From the NCBI GenBank assembly GCA_014898415.1, contig RCTD01000006.1, positions 558,001 to 622,000 on the forward strand: a stretch of DNA of 64,000 bases. The letters run 5' to 3'. The notes under the pieces are model-generated. The model saw nothing but the letters and a program-made list of their open reading frames with translations, was not told the origin of the DNA and did not search any database. The stretch comes from Stromatinia cepivora. Its lineage: Eukaryota > Ascomycota > Leotiomycetes > Helotiales > Sclerotiniaceae. This document shows positions 45,822 to 57,614 of the stretch, piece after piece (the first letter of the stretch is position 1; each line of letters opens with the position of its first letter). The position numbers were made by a program, and so were the translations under genes.

Positions 45822-48402
45822 TTATTCAACCCTCAAAACTTTTGGTCCTCTCTTCTTCGTCGTCTTCTTCTTCTTGTTCCCTCTATCGAATGATGCGGCT
45901 GATGCATGATCTCGGCCAACATTGTCAAGGTCTTTCACCTTGTAAATTCGAATGATCCAATTCTCACTAGTGAATGCTTCCTCAACAGTGTTCAGAACTG
46001 GTCCAACTTCTGGCATCTTTACGCCACGAACTCTATCTTGGGCTTGTCCAGGTGGGAAAAGGGAGTTGTAGTTGTAGTATGACATTTTATACCTATTATA
46101 TGATTAGCAATATTCAAGTCTATCATTGTTGGAATTACTCACATCAAGCTGTCCTTCATGGTTTGAGTGGCACCATCGTCAACTCTGTATTCTCCACGCT
46201 CAGTGAAGAAGTCACGTTCCTTGACCTCATCTGGCCAAATTCCCTCGGCAATTCTGACCATCCACAAGAATTTGTTGATATCATCTCCAGAGTATCCGAG
46301 AAGACCACCGAAGACGACGAGAACGTAGTCAACTTCGTGTTGGCGCATGATAGGGTAGCTGACCTCTTCACGAGAGCTCATTGCCTTTCCAACAGTGGCG
46401 ATGTGAGTGTTATTCCAAGTATTGTTGTCGACGAGTGTAGGTCTGTCAGCCATACCACCAATCTGGTAACCGTAATCCCACCATGACATGATCTTTGCAT
46501 CTTCCTTAGTGTTCTGTCGTAACCATTGATAAGCCTCTCTGTAATCATCGATAATATGCTGACTGCCGTCGGGCATTCTGCTAGCGAGCACGACAGATGG
46601 AGATGAGTAAGCGTTCGAGGTAACCCAGGTACAGTGGAGAACGAAGATCAGGAGGTATGTTGTCATGGCGGTCACAACGGAAATTTTAGAGAAGGCAGCA
46701 TAGATACCGATAAGAGGTTGACGCATTGATCGTAGTTCCTCTTGTTTAGCGGTCTTCTTTGTGGCGCTGTTGGTAGCACCATCTGTTGCAGTAGCTTGGG
46801 TTGGTTCTTCTGGCGACTTGAAGGTCAAGTAAGTGTCTAAGATGTTGGACAATGCCAAGGCTGCAGCCACACAGACGATTGGAGTCAAGGTGAGCATTAA
46901 TCGAACCATGACACCAGAGAAGTAACTAGCAAGAATTGCGTACACAACAACGAAAACTTGTTCATCGGCAAGCTTTAAGAAGCAAAGGTAAACACCAGCT
47001 GGGAAGAGCCAGATAAGAAGGTTGAGGTCGAAAAAATAAGCTGGCCATGCTGTTGGCTGATGTTCAGAGACGGAGGCAATGATAGGGATGTGAATCTTGG
47101 CATATCCAGTATCCCACAAAGAGTAGAAACGGCCAGTCCAAGGAGCAATGACACCAGAGACGGTCAGAAGTACCAAGCCACCAAAGGAAATAGCGAACAC
47201 GGCAAGGACAAATCCTCTAAGAAGAGTCGCGAATTGCTTGCTTGGTACACCGGAGCGGACGAATTCGACAAAGCCAACCAATTGAAGAAGGCCAAAAACA
47301 CCTAAGCAAATTAGTACATAGACATCGTAAAATCAGACGATTAAACTTACCAAGAGCGGACATATGTTCACTACTGCGAATTGGCAAGAATCCTACAAAG
47401 GGAATTTGCATGCTTGCCAACGTGCCTAGTGCGTACCAGGTACAGTAACTGACATACACTCTTGGGCTGAATCTTCCCATGCAAACCAATACGAATACAT
47501 GGAGAGGAATTAAATTGGTAATGAAGACATATCCACCCCAGGCTGATACCATGTATCCGTAGAACAAAGCACAAAGAGCACCCCAAAATGCGGATCCGAG
47601 CTTGATGGCTTTAATCCAGAGGTAGAACGTGAATACAAGTAGGAAGATTGCGATGGCTTCGTTATCGTAGCTGCCTGCAACTGATCGCGAAATGTAACCT
47701 GGAGCAATTCCCATGAAGATGGCCGCGAGAAGACCGGCCGAAGGAGATGTTGACATCTCATTGGTAAAGAGGTATGTTGCGAAGGCAGTCAAGCCGGAGA
47801 AACCTGGTGCGAGAAGCACGCAAATGTTTCGAATATCGACTGGTATAGTAAGAGCTCGAAGGGCGTGGTAGATTACACCACTGGTGACCATGAGACCTGG
47901 GTATAAAGTTCCTCCTGTAACACGCCCAAGTGGATGCCATGTTCGGTCATCAAACCAATCCCAGAAATCATAGAAGCCATGCGAGACCAAGTATTTTGTA
48001 GCTCTGAAATTGAACCAAGGGTCGACTGACTTTAGGTTAGTTTACGAGTATTAATAGAGTGCGGAGCTGGAGAAGGAAGAGCTCCATCCATTGAGGGGTC
48101 GCTTGGATACTAACATTCGTGAATTATACTCTCGAATCCTATACATAGATATTAGCTTTTGTTGAGCAGCCTAGACAATGGCAGAGAGTATGGCGGAAGT
48201 GTTGTGCCTTCCAATTTCATGTAGGGTGAGAGGTATCCAAATCATTTTATGAAAGTTGAGTGAGATACGTACGAATCACAGAAAACAATCGACTGGCAAT
48301 TGCAGCACCGGCAATTAAGCAAAGAATTACAATTCTTAAAACCCCACGAGAGTTCTTCCCTGTACTCCCTTGGAAAAACGGTTCCTGAGTTTTGGCAACC
48401 AT
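45822..48402 (-). CDS. stt3: Oligosaccharyltransferase catalytic subunit STT3
   Basis: It transfers the dolichol-linked glycan to Asn-X-Ser/Thr in the ER lumen. Five exons on the minus strand: 48402-48273, 48138-48115 (24 bp), 48025-47351, 47301-46143 and 46092-45822, giving 752 residues. The N-terminal segment [20 protein letters not shown] leads to the first luminal loop with [15 protein letters not shown], the acidic metal site. Many membrane segments follow (for example [17 protein letters not shown]). The luminal domain has the signature [10 protein letters not shown] and [10 protein letters not shown]. The C-terminus ends in a Lys-rich tail ([14 protein letters not shown]). The acceptor of intron 2 is chosen to give HEFDPW; the AG three bases earlier would give HESVDPW. 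Length and motifs fit intact fungal STT3. Confidence 0.96.
48026..48114 (-). other. Intron 2 of stt3 with two close acceptors
   Basis: GTTAGT donor; a CTAACC branch site is followed by AAAG and then TCAG, three bases apart. Both keep frame: one gives HEFDPW (family norm), the other HESVDPW, adding one residue. Confidence 0.8.
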
Positions 48403-49063
48403 GTTGATGGCAGCTGTGGTGAAAAGGAAAGTTGTCGCTGGTTGAAATGTTCACTGGATTAACACATATCTGTTCGCAATGCTGCACTTTCAGAGCTCCG
48501 CGTCAGTTCACAGGGATTAGTTTGGTGGCCCGCCCGCGCTAGTTCAAAGATCACGTGAATTAATAGACATCAGTGGCTTATTCTCTATTTGTGCAATGTG
48601 TATGCTTTTGTGTTCATTTCAGGAAGTTTATGGATGGTCTTGATGTTCTGGCTAGTGATTAGGTTTGGAAGGTGGCTTGATTTATATATGTCTCTGGTGG
48701 CTTAGCTAACTAAGGAAAAGTATACATATTCACTAATCCCATTCCCATGAATGCAAAGCAGTATGGAAATATTTTATGTTCCTACAACAGATTCGAAGCG
48801 TACGCAACTTCTTCTGTGGCTCTCTTGTAGGTGAAAATTGGGTCTCCCACAACAGAAGCTCCCAGCTGTATTGGTCGTCTATAGTACAATGTACAAGAAG
48901 TATCACCCGAGTGACGTCTAAAGGCTTTTGTGTGTTTGAACAAACCCTAGAAACCCTCTCCAAACATCGCTGGATCCCATATCAACTACCACGAATGGTA
49001 TTCATTCAGCGATGCCCCTCTATCATTACCCATAAATTATACCCCCAATTCGCCAAAATGCCC
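48403..49063. other. Upstream region of stt3
   Basis: Spacer between stt3 and the ATP synthase subunit e gene, both on the minus strand. Short frames (48733, 48776) are unsupported. It should hold the stt3 promoter and the 3' flank of the subunit e gene. Confidence 0.4.
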
Positions 49064-49588
49064 CTAGTTCTCTGCTGCTAGAACCTTCAAGTATGCCTCA
49101 AGATCAAAATTCTTGTCCATAGGATCCCGTATAACTACTTGAATGTTAGTAATGCTGTATATAAGAGCTTCCATGCGGAATGTTGAAAAATATCGAATAG
49201 TCATTCGATTGCGGATATTGGGAGGTGTAAATATGGTAGAGATTGAGGTATAAAGGGAGCCCACGTACTGTCACCACCTCCTGTTTTCTTGCTCGCAGGC
49301 AAGTTCTTCTTTGCGTACTCTGCTTTGGCTTGCTCAATCAACTTTTGCTTGTGCTCGAATTCCCTGTTTGCTGCTGCTGCCTTCGCTGCAGAAGATATGC
49401 TCAGTTGATGGTAAAATCCATAGAATACACCCGCGCCTAGGGCTGACCACCGCAGAACCTGTGAAGAATACATATTAGCACGTTTCCGAACAGTAGACTT
49501 GCGGAGATAAATTTCAAGTTGAAATGAAGCCTTCGGATTAAGGAATGCGCGGAATTGTAAAACGTACGTTTACCCCAGTTGAAGCCAT
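49064..49588 (-). CDS. atp21: Mitochondrial ATP synthase subunit e
   Basis: A small membrane subunit of the F1Fo ATP synthase in the inner membrane, needed for enzyme dimers and crista shape (yeast Atp21/Tim11). Three exons: 49588-49574 (15 bp, MASTG), 49458-49269 and 49137-49064, giving 92 residues, the usual size. The single membrane helix near the N-terminus has VLRWSALGAGVFYGFYH with the GxxxG dimerisation motif (G15, G19). A charged helix (REFEHKQKLIEQAKAEYAKK) and a C-terminal DPMDKNFDLEAYLKVL follow. Introns are 115 bp and 131 bp with good signals; the first exon encodes only five residues, so start choice depends on the intron. Divergent from the dynein gene at 49998. Confidence 0.92.
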
Positions 49589-49997
49589 CGGGAAGAGTTG
49601 TGAGGATATGCCGAGGATAGTATAGTGAGGAGAGTAATGGCTTAAGAGATACCAATTGAACTTGGTATCACAACGAAGAGCAGGTAGAGTGGTTGTTGTC
49701 GGCGATAAACTTTTTCAAGGTGGTCGGATGAAATATCGCGAGCAAGCTTCAGCGGCATTTTGCGGGACCAAACCCCCACGTGATATCCAAATTACAATAT
49801 GCGCATCTTAACAAACGCGACTTTAATCATGCGTGTTTACTTGTATGTTTGGATTGTAATAACACAACTTCATATTTGATTTCATACATTTCTGAAATAT
49901 TATAATACCATCTGCGAACTTCAAGCAATCTCAACAACACAATATTGCGGTAAAATAAAGGTTTCTGCCCATGAAATGGGCATAGAACTCCTGCAAA
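49589..49997. promoter_or_regulatory. Shared divergent promoter region, atp21 / dynein intermediate chain
   Basis: The 409 bp between the two divergent start codons must hold both promoters. A CCAAT sequence lies at about 49652. No gene fits. That the two genes are co-regulated is not shown. Confidence 0.5.
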
Positions 49998-52158
49998 ATG
50001 CAACAGCGACGAGATGAAATTCTGGCGAAGAAAGCCAAGCTCGCAGAGCTAAAGAGGCAGAGAGAACTCCGTGCGAGAGAAGTTTCGGCAAGCAGGCAGA
50101 GTGTAGGAGGTGGAAGTGATGTAATTAAAGCCACCCTCACACCTGAATCAAACTTACAAGCCATAGCTTGCATCCCCTACACCAGGACGAGCCGATAATC
50201 GAAGGGAACTTGATAGTCTGATTTACAGTTTAGTTGGAGATAGTAGACCTGCGTCAACTGGTCCTGGTGGAGCAGGATCACCGGCGAGAGGCAGTCGACC
50301 AAACAGTGTATTAAGTGCCGGTGAACTAAGTAATGCGCCCTCCGAATCGAGCCCATCGAATGCCCAAGTCTCGCAGATTCAGCCCTTATCGATATCGACC
50401 CAACAGTCTCTCTCTACAGTTCCATTGTCTACAGTCTATGAATTTCCACCATCTCCCGTTAAGGAGGTATTCTCATATAGTAAAGGGGTACAAACAACAG
50501 AAGAATGGGGAACACAAACCTCAAGGCCTCGAGCGTTCGAGGATTCGGACGATGAGCTTGACAGACCAACTGGGGTACAGTCACCAAGTAAACGACTAAG
50601 CAGAAGGGAGAAGAATCGAGAGGAAGAACTCAGAGAGAACATTCGCCGAGAAATCGAGGAAGAGCTAAAGGCAACCCGAGACCTTGTCGATGGCCCTATA
50701 AGGCCAGATTCCCAGCATTTATCAACAGCAAATTTCCCCACCAGAATTTTGACAAATGAGGAGCTCAATGCCGTGACGTCGTCTGAAGAATTTATGGACT
50801 TTGTAGAAAGATCAAGTAAGGTTATTGAGAGAGCATTAGATCAGGAATACGATGTACTTGCAGATTATGGGTTGAGTGGCACAAATGGAGTTGGGGATGA
50901 CGATGAATATGGTAATACAGGTGGAAAGGGTAGGAGGAAGATAAGGGAGGTTGCCCAATTCTATGATGAACGATGGTCAAAGAAAAGGATGATTAGCGCC
51001 ATCAATTTCTCACCTAAATTTCCCGAGCTCGTTCTTGCAGCTTATACAAAGAATCCTTCGGCACCGCATGACCCAGACGGACTGGTTCAAGTCTGGAATA
51101 TGCATCTTCATGATAGACCAGAATTTGTCTTTCATGCACAATCGGATATTCTCGCCGCAAAATTCTCTCCTTTCCACCCCAATCTGATCGTTGGAGGCGC
51201 TTACAGTGGTCAAGTTTTACTTTGGGACACAAGAGCAAAATCGGCACCGGTTCAAAAGACGCCTTTGACTGGATCGGGGCATACCCATCCAGTCTACTCT
51301 GTCGATATTGTAGGAACGCAAAACGCGAATAATATCATATCATGCTCAACGGACGGTGTTATGTGCGGATGGACTGTGGATATGCTTGCGCAACCACAAG
51401 AATTACTTACATTAACAACGCCACCCCCTGCAAAAACGGAAGATATGAGTCCAACTTGCATGGCTTTCCCACAAACAGATCCGACATACTTCCTCGTTGG
51501 TTCCGAAGAAGGAACCGTATATTCTTGCCATCGATATGATCGAGCAGGTGCCAAGGCAGGTGTTGATCAAAGAGTCAGTTACCGTGGTCACGCAGCGCCG
51601 GTCATGTCTTTAAGTTTTCATCCAGCAAAGGGTCCTGTTGATCTCGGTGATCTTCTTCTAACCAGTTCCTTGGATTGGAGTGTTAAATTGTGGAAAGTCC
51701 GAGCCCCAACCGCAACAGCAACCACTGCCATTACGGGAGAAGGTCAGATCGTGGCTCCATTATTTGACTTTACCCGAGAAGATCTTGTCTACGATGCAGC
51801 CTGGTCACCTATTAAACCCGGCGTGTTCTCACTCGTAGATGGAGCAGGTAACCTAGAAGTATGGGACATAACCATAGACACCGAAGTTCCCGTGTCTAAA
51901 GTCCAACCCAGCGGTCGAAAAGGTGGCCGAAGCATCATGTCCAAGAGCTTGAATCGTGTAGCATGGGAACAGACCGAGGGCAAACGTCTCGCAACTGGTG
52001 GTATCGATGGCATGCTTTCCGTATTTGAGGTGGGTCCAGACCTTGGAGGTAAAGATAGTGCCAGGAGCGAGGAATGGGCGAATGTCAAGAAATTGGTCGC
52101 GAGAATGGAGTCATCGGCTCAAAATACTAATGATGCCAATGGTATCAATGGGTTGTAA
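49998..52158 (+). CDS. Cytoplasmic dynein intermediate chain
   Basis: It links the dynein motor to dynactin and light chains, for nuclear and vesicle transport in hyphae. Exon 1 is 49998-50120, exon 2 is 50167-52158; a 46-bp intron (phase 0) separates them, giving 704 residues. The N-terminal coiled coil (MQQRRDEILAKKAKLAELKRQ) is the dynactin p150-binding helix. SPTPGRADNRRELDSLI follows. Residues 148-159 (GVQTTEEWGTQTS) contain TQT-type light-chain binding motifs. A charged helix and the PTRILTNEELNA region come next, then a WD40 domain (about 270-690) with RMISAINFSPKFPELVLAAY, VLLWDTRAKSAPVQKTPL, GHAAPVMSLSFHP and LTSSLDWSVKLWKV. The match over the whole length to fungal and animal intermediate chains is clear. 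Confidence 0.94.
50121..50166 (+). other. Intron of the dynein intermediate chain gene (46 bp)
   Basis: GTAATT donor and CCATAG acceptor, phase 0. It joins GGGSD to LASPTPGRAD. Very short, near the lower limit for fungal introns. Confidence 0.82.
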
Positions 52159-53541
52159 TTACCATGTAGATGTAGATGTAGATGAGGTGCTTGTGAGGTG
52201 ATGGCATAACTAGCTGTATTTGGTAGATATGGCGTTGTTGCATTGAATATACCCTAGTTAACAATCAACACTCGTCGATCCCCCCATCCTCCCGCCACCC
52301 ACGTCTGCATTTCCTAATACCGCATCCGCTTCTCCATATTTCACATACGATACATTGAACAATGTTTCTCATACAATAGATTGAACATCAGAACTGCTGC
52401 TCTGGTGTGTCCATATGAGTGATCAACCGATAAATCCACTTTTAACACACCCCCTCCCAAATTATGATACTACAAAATGACAAAAGGGACCCAAAACATA
52501 AACTATCCAATCCTTATAGATCATCTACCTCCTACCTCCTACCTCATATCTTTCATTAAAAACGGAAAGTTAAAAATTACACGCAAGAAACACACATCCG
52601 AAAACAAGACAAACCCACCAGCCCTTAACCACTCACTCATCTTGCTCTGCTAGGTACCCAACCGACCAACCAACCAACCAACCAACCAACCATACAAAAA
52701 ACCCCCAGTATAAACAAAATCACAATCACAATCACAATTACAACCATACTCACCACACCAAACCATTACGCCCTCCTCCCTCCTCCAGAAATGAATGAGG
52801 AAATGAATGAGGAAATCTAGATGCTCGATAACGACGACGATGACTCAGATATTTATACACAGATATCCGTGCTGGGAATTATGTATTTCTTATTCGTGTA
52901 AGAGGCTGGAATTATCGAAAGGCATAACTGAGCTTGTAATATGATTCAGGTGTTTGTAGATAATTTGAACTTTAGTAAAGGACGATTATACCTATTCAAG
53001 TAGAATTTACAAATCACAAATCACAAGTCACAAGTCCATCAGATCGCAAATGTATTAATAATGATAAAAAGCTCAAGAAGTTCCATCATATTGTAATCTT
53101 ACCATAGAGTAGACAGAAACAAGTTGGTATCGTGCGACTTATACGCCCACGCCCACGCCAAATCCGCAGAGAAAGAATCCCATTCTCCCTACCCATCCCA
53201 CACCCAAACCCAAACCCAAACCCAAATCCAAACTCCAGGGAAACAAAAAGCCAGAACCACAAAAAACAATCCAACAACAATCTATCTGATACATGAATTC
53301 CAGCGCAACAGGCATCCAAACCATAAGCGGAAGCTAAACTCCATTATGAGCATTTAGAAGAACGCAAGAATCCACCACCGACTCTTTCTCATCAGTTCGA
53401 AGAAGGTTTGAGGCAGGGACACCCAGGCCAACAAAATGACGACTCGCACTCAACCAAGAACTGATGTTTTCTAGCCAAACGACAAACTTAGAGGGATCTA
53501 GCAGGCTCCAAAGCGGCTAACATACGACCTCAGATCGACAA
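52159..53541. other. Convergent intergenic region with simple repeats
   Basis: 3' flanks of the dynein chain gene (+) and the protease gene (-). It contains (GTAGAT)n at 52165, (ACCA)n at 52663-52690, CAATCA repeats near 52720 and (CCCAAA)n at 53202-53230. No gene supported. Confidence 0.5.
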
Positions 53542-55655
53542 TTAAGTCTGTTTGCGTTGGTAGAACAGCAAATACGGTTGGTTACCTCCAAGAGCCTTTG
53601 CCAGAGTCGTAGCGTCGTAATATGCATCGTTAAAGCAATTCCAGCGACCATCGGGTCCACGAGCATCACAGATGTAATGCCCATAGTCGAGGCTGCCGGA
53701 ATGCGAAATAGATGCTACGAGCTCGTACTCCATGGAGTCCTTGCTTCCACTAGGGTCGCGATAAGGACTGAGGTCGAGGGTATGGTCGATCGGAAGCGTA
53801 AGCTTATCCTTTCTTCCATCGTAACCAAACCGTTTAAGCTGGACGAACAAGATATCTGGTGCGTGACTGATCGACTGTACACGATGAACGTCCCCTAATA
53901 CCTTACACTTCTCGCACCGGTAACCTTCGATCGTCTCATCCAAGTACTTATGCAAGTACGAGGAAAGAGAACCACCTCGGATACGCGGTTTGAGAGGTAC
54001 GGACAAGGCTAGTTCATCTTGTAAGTCTCCCACAGAGACGTTGTGGCAGTTATCGCATGTGATTCTGCTGCTTAGAACAAGCTGCATTATCGACTGCATA
54101 CTGGCAACGCTCCTGAATTAAAAGTCAGCGACATGTTACATGTAAGTGGCAGAAAGAAAGTTTGGACTTACGACGCCTTCATTTGTTCGTCGATCTTTTC
54201 CAACATCCAGGTAATTTGCTCATGAGGGTCACCTTGCCCAGAGGGTCCAGGATACCACCCAAGACGTTTGCACTGGACCTCGAGTTTTCTCAGCATGATT
54301 GTTATGTCCTTGGCAGGAACACCAACAGTCCAATACTTCGAAGACAAGAGGCTGAGAGCGCAGGCCAAGCAGTCTTTTCTGGGTATGTCGCCTGAGGGAT
54401 ATTTGTGAGCAAATGATTAACCAAAAACAATCAGAATGGAGATAACTTACAAGTGTCCACGGGATGTTGGTCAATCAAAAAATTGAAGAACTTGGGAAGA
54501 TGGAAAAGACCTTGTAGTAAACTATTTCTGTAGCATGCATATCCAGTAACATTGGCCAACCCCCTCTGGGCGGCTGCTGGCATGCGGGCTGAGTCTTTTC
54601 GTACTTTCGAGGCCTAAAGATATATGAGTATTTGTTACAAGTCAAGAAGTGAATTAACTAACCAAATATCTTCGCTTTTTCAGCGAATCGCTGCGTATCC
54701 TCTCCAATTCCTCCTTCGAGGGTTTTGCACCCGGCTTGGAAGTGATAGCTTTCTTGGTAGGGACTTTCGAGGCCTTGGCATCAAGTCGTCGCTTCTTTGG
54801 TGATTCCCACTTAGCAGCGATTTCTTCATCTTCATCGCCTGGTCGTGATCTCTTAGGAGAACCGCATTTCGTAATGGATTTTTCATCTTCAGCACAAGAG
54901 TAAAACTTCGATGGTTCAACGAATTTAATTTTGATCTTCTGACTTTTCGTCTCGGGGGGTGCCTCATTAGGAGAATTGGGTTTCGTGGTGGTTTCATCTT
55001 TGATAGCGGATGAAGGAGACGATGATACAAGTGATTTAGAAGGAGCTGAGACAGCGGACGAAGGAAGCGAGGATAGAGGTAGTTTTGACGAAGCGGGAGA
55101 AACGGATGAAGGAGGTGTGTTGTCAGGTTTCTTTTCCGATGAAGGAGAAACAGAAATCTTTAAATGAGGGGTAGGAGCAGATAACTTTGATGGCGGAGGA
55201 GAATTAGATGTCATTGACTGAACAGTAGTATCAACTGTCTTTGCCGGTGGAGAAGAAATAGAAGACTTTGATGGTGGCGGGGAAAGAGATGACTTCGCAG
55301 AAGGAGAAATAGACATCCTTGAACGTGGAGTAGACTTTGCCGAAGGATGATAATCAGAAGACTTTGATGGTGGTGGTGAAACAGATGACTTCGAACCATT
55401 TGTAGAAGAAGAGGAGGACGACGAAGAAGCTGATCTTGCAGGAGAAGACATTTTCCTGCCACGCGAGAACCGTCGTCGGCAATTCTTCGATTGGGCGAAA
55501 TATTGTGCGTACAGCTTGTTTTGCTTTGGGTTCTTCATAAGGAACGATCGTGGATTGTATTTGAACGCTTCCGTATAATTGTATCCGGTAGAGTTTGAAG
55601 AATCAAAAGTGAGAAAGGGAGGTGCCTTATACATCTTCATAACTTTGGTCGCCAT
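53542..55655 (-). CDS. Ubiquitin-specific protease (peptidase C19, USP36-like)
   Basis: It removes ubiquitin from proteins. Four exons on the minus strand, 55655-54663, 54613-54451, 54391-54172 and 54112-53542, give 648 residues. The start is the first ATG (MATKVMKMYK); the open frame goes on to 55724 through a TTG. Residues 100-330 are Ser/Pro/Lys-rich and probably disordered, with repeats of SPPPSKSS and a nuclear-type basic stretch. The catalytic core (about 345-640) has the Cys box with Cys358 (GLANVTGYACYRNSLLQ), two CxxC pairs (478/481 and 525/528, zinc finger), VQLKRFGYDG, and the His box with His604 (SGSLDYGHYICDARG), then GRWNCFND. The usual N-x-GNTC reads N-V-TGYAC, a variation in the Cys box. 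Disordered N-terminus plus short C-terminal core resembles nucleolar USP36/USP42-type enzymes, though the exact orthologue is not clear. Confidence 0.88.
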
Positions 55656-56810
55656 TTTGAATGCCGATTTTTCTATTGTCTTCTTGGTCGGTGGCTGTAA
55701 AACGCGTTCTGGTTGTTTCAACAATACGGAGGTTCAACAGTGCGCTTGTTGTGTATCTTTTTTCGATGCGAGCGCGAATTGTAGAGTAAGACAGTGAAAT
55801 TCAATTGGTCAATCAAACCTCAAAAATGTTCAATTTCGCTAGGTGACAGTAGGTAAACTACCTTATGCCGCTTCTAAGTCTCGCCTGATATTCAATAGTG
55901 TTGCTGTAATGTTTACCAGGTGAAAGTGAAAGAGTTTCCAAGCAAATAGCTTTCTTTCTAGCTCAACTCCCTCTCAAATTTGTAGTAAAGATCGGTATAT
56001 ATTCTAAAAGAAAATTGAGCTCCCGTTGGAACTTAATCGATGCCTCTAACCCGTTGATTCTCGAACTGTACATCGAGTCTGGAGCAGGAAGTCGTATTTC
56101 GTTTGAGGAGAATTTGCGATTGAATTCGGTTGCGTGGAAGTTTTTTTGCTTATGGTAAATCAGTCCTGTTATATGGAGTTTTCTAGTTGGTTCGTCTGTA
56201 ATACAATGAATGTATGGTTGTTGTTATATCTTCATTCTCATCGAGACGTGGTTGACGTGAAGTCTGAATTTCAAAAAAAAGATAATTTTTTAAAATGTGC
56301 ATCATCCCACAACACCAAGAAAAGATCTGTGCGCTAGCGGCCGATTATTCCGGTGAAAAAATCCGAAAAATAACTTTTGCGATTTCCTTATCTAATCTAA
56401 ATCTAATGCCGCTAACCTGATCAATGAACATCCCACCATCCCACCATCTTCACATTGGATGTCTGTTTCCCCGCTGCAAGTGCAAAAAAATATATCACAG
56501 TAGCATTTAAGACCTTGTCTTGGAAAGCAGCGCTTGATCAGAGACATTAAAACCTTAAAATAACCTCTTAACATCTCTTTTATTACTCATCACTATTCAA
56601 ATCGACAGAAAAGATAAAATCTCTGCCCCTCATATCCCAAAAGTTACTCGTCACATCACATAACCATACACCCAATTCTGATCACGAGATTGAGACATTT
56701 TTCTCGTCTAAAAGGGGATACACATACACATACATACATTACTCATCAAATAACAACACCAACATCAGACCTAACTCCAGTCACGAGACCAACCCCCCTC
56801 TTCTCAAACC
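55656..56810. promoter_or_regulatory. Divergent promoter region, ubiquitin protease / trm9
   Basis: About 1.15 kb between divergent genes. It holds no gene. The part before trm9 is pyrimidine- and CA-rich (CACATACACATACATAC at about 56719), typical of leaders in this window. Confidence 0.45.
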
Positions 56811-57614
56811 ATGGCAACACCCCAACCAACCCCAGAAGAATCCCATTCCGATTCCCACCCAAAAGTCCCCTTGCCCAAATCCGCACCCGAATCCACACCT
56901 ATAACCTCTCCCCCTACCATTCCCGAAAACTACGAAGAACAAAACGTGCACACAGTCTACGAACAAATCGCCTCACACTTCTCCTCCACCCGCTACAAAG
57001 CCTGGCCTATCGTAAAGACCTTCCTCCAAAACCTCTCCCCGGGATCCATCGGTCTCGACATCGGATGCGGCAATGGAAAATATCTTCTCGTGAACCCCGA
57101 CGTCTTCATCGTTGGTTCGGACCGCTCTACAAACTTGGCCAAAATAGCTAGCGCACATCAACCGCACTCTGCTATTGTGGCCGATACATTAGCATTACCA
57201 CATCCGGAGGGTAAATTTGATTTTGCAATCAGTATAGCAGTGATCCACCATCTATCTACTCCTGCTCGTCGCCGCGAAGCCGTATCTTCTATTCTCGCCA
57301 CACTATCTTCTTCCTCGGGAAAAGCACTAATCTATGTCTGGGCACTTGAGCAATCATCCTCCCGTCGCGGCTGGGACTCCACAAATCCCCAAGATGTCAT
57401 GGTACCCTGGGTGATGCGCACGGGCAAAAAAGTAGCTGCCGATGGAAGTATCTCAGAACCGGCTTCGGAGAAGACATTTCAACGTTATTACCATTTGTAT
57501 CGGGCCGGCGAACTGGAGGAGGATATTAGAGCCGTAGGGGGCTTAGTGGTAGACAGTGGATACGAGAAGGATAATTGGTGGGCTATTTGTTCGAGGGGCG
57601 ATGCAAGTGGGTGA
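56811..57614 (+). CDS. trm9: tRNA wobble-uridine carboxymethyl methyltransferase Trm9
   Basis: It methylates cm5U34 to mcm5U34 in the wobble position of certain tRNAs (Arg, Glu and others) using S-adenosylmethionine, with Trm112 as partner. A single exon encodes 267 residues. The N-terminal 36 residues are Pro/Ser-rich. Then NYEEQNVHTVYEQIASHFSS, the Trm9 start, motif I GLDIGCGNGKYL (81-92), GSDRSTNLAKIA (acidic residue after beta 2), ADTLALPHPEGKFDFAISIA, and IHHLSTPARRREAV follow. LIYVWALEQ is the conserved post-motif segment. MVPWV and RYYHLYRAGELEEDI are also typical of Trm9 and ALKBH8 methyltransferase domains. Length and motifs are complete. It is divergent from the protease gene and convergent with the Myb gene. 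Confidence 0.94.
   Translation: MATPQPTPEESHSDSHPKVPLPKSAPESTPITSPPTIPENYEEQNVHTVYEQIASHFSSTRYKAWPIVKTFLQNLSPGSIGLDIGCGNGKYLLVNPDVFIVGSDRSTNLAKIASAHQPHSAIVADTLALPHPEGKFDFAISIAVIHHLSTPARRREAVSSILATLSSSSGKALIYVWALEQSSSRRGWDSTNPQDVMVPWVMRTGKKVAADGSISEPASEKTFQRYYHLYRAGELEEDIRAVGGLVVDSGYEKDNWWAICSRGDASG

Noticed and set aside
53202..53230. CCCAAA repeats as a possible internal telomere tract
   Set aside because: Filamentous ascomycete telomeres are usually TTAGGG; four or five CCCAAA units among other simple repeats are not telomeric.
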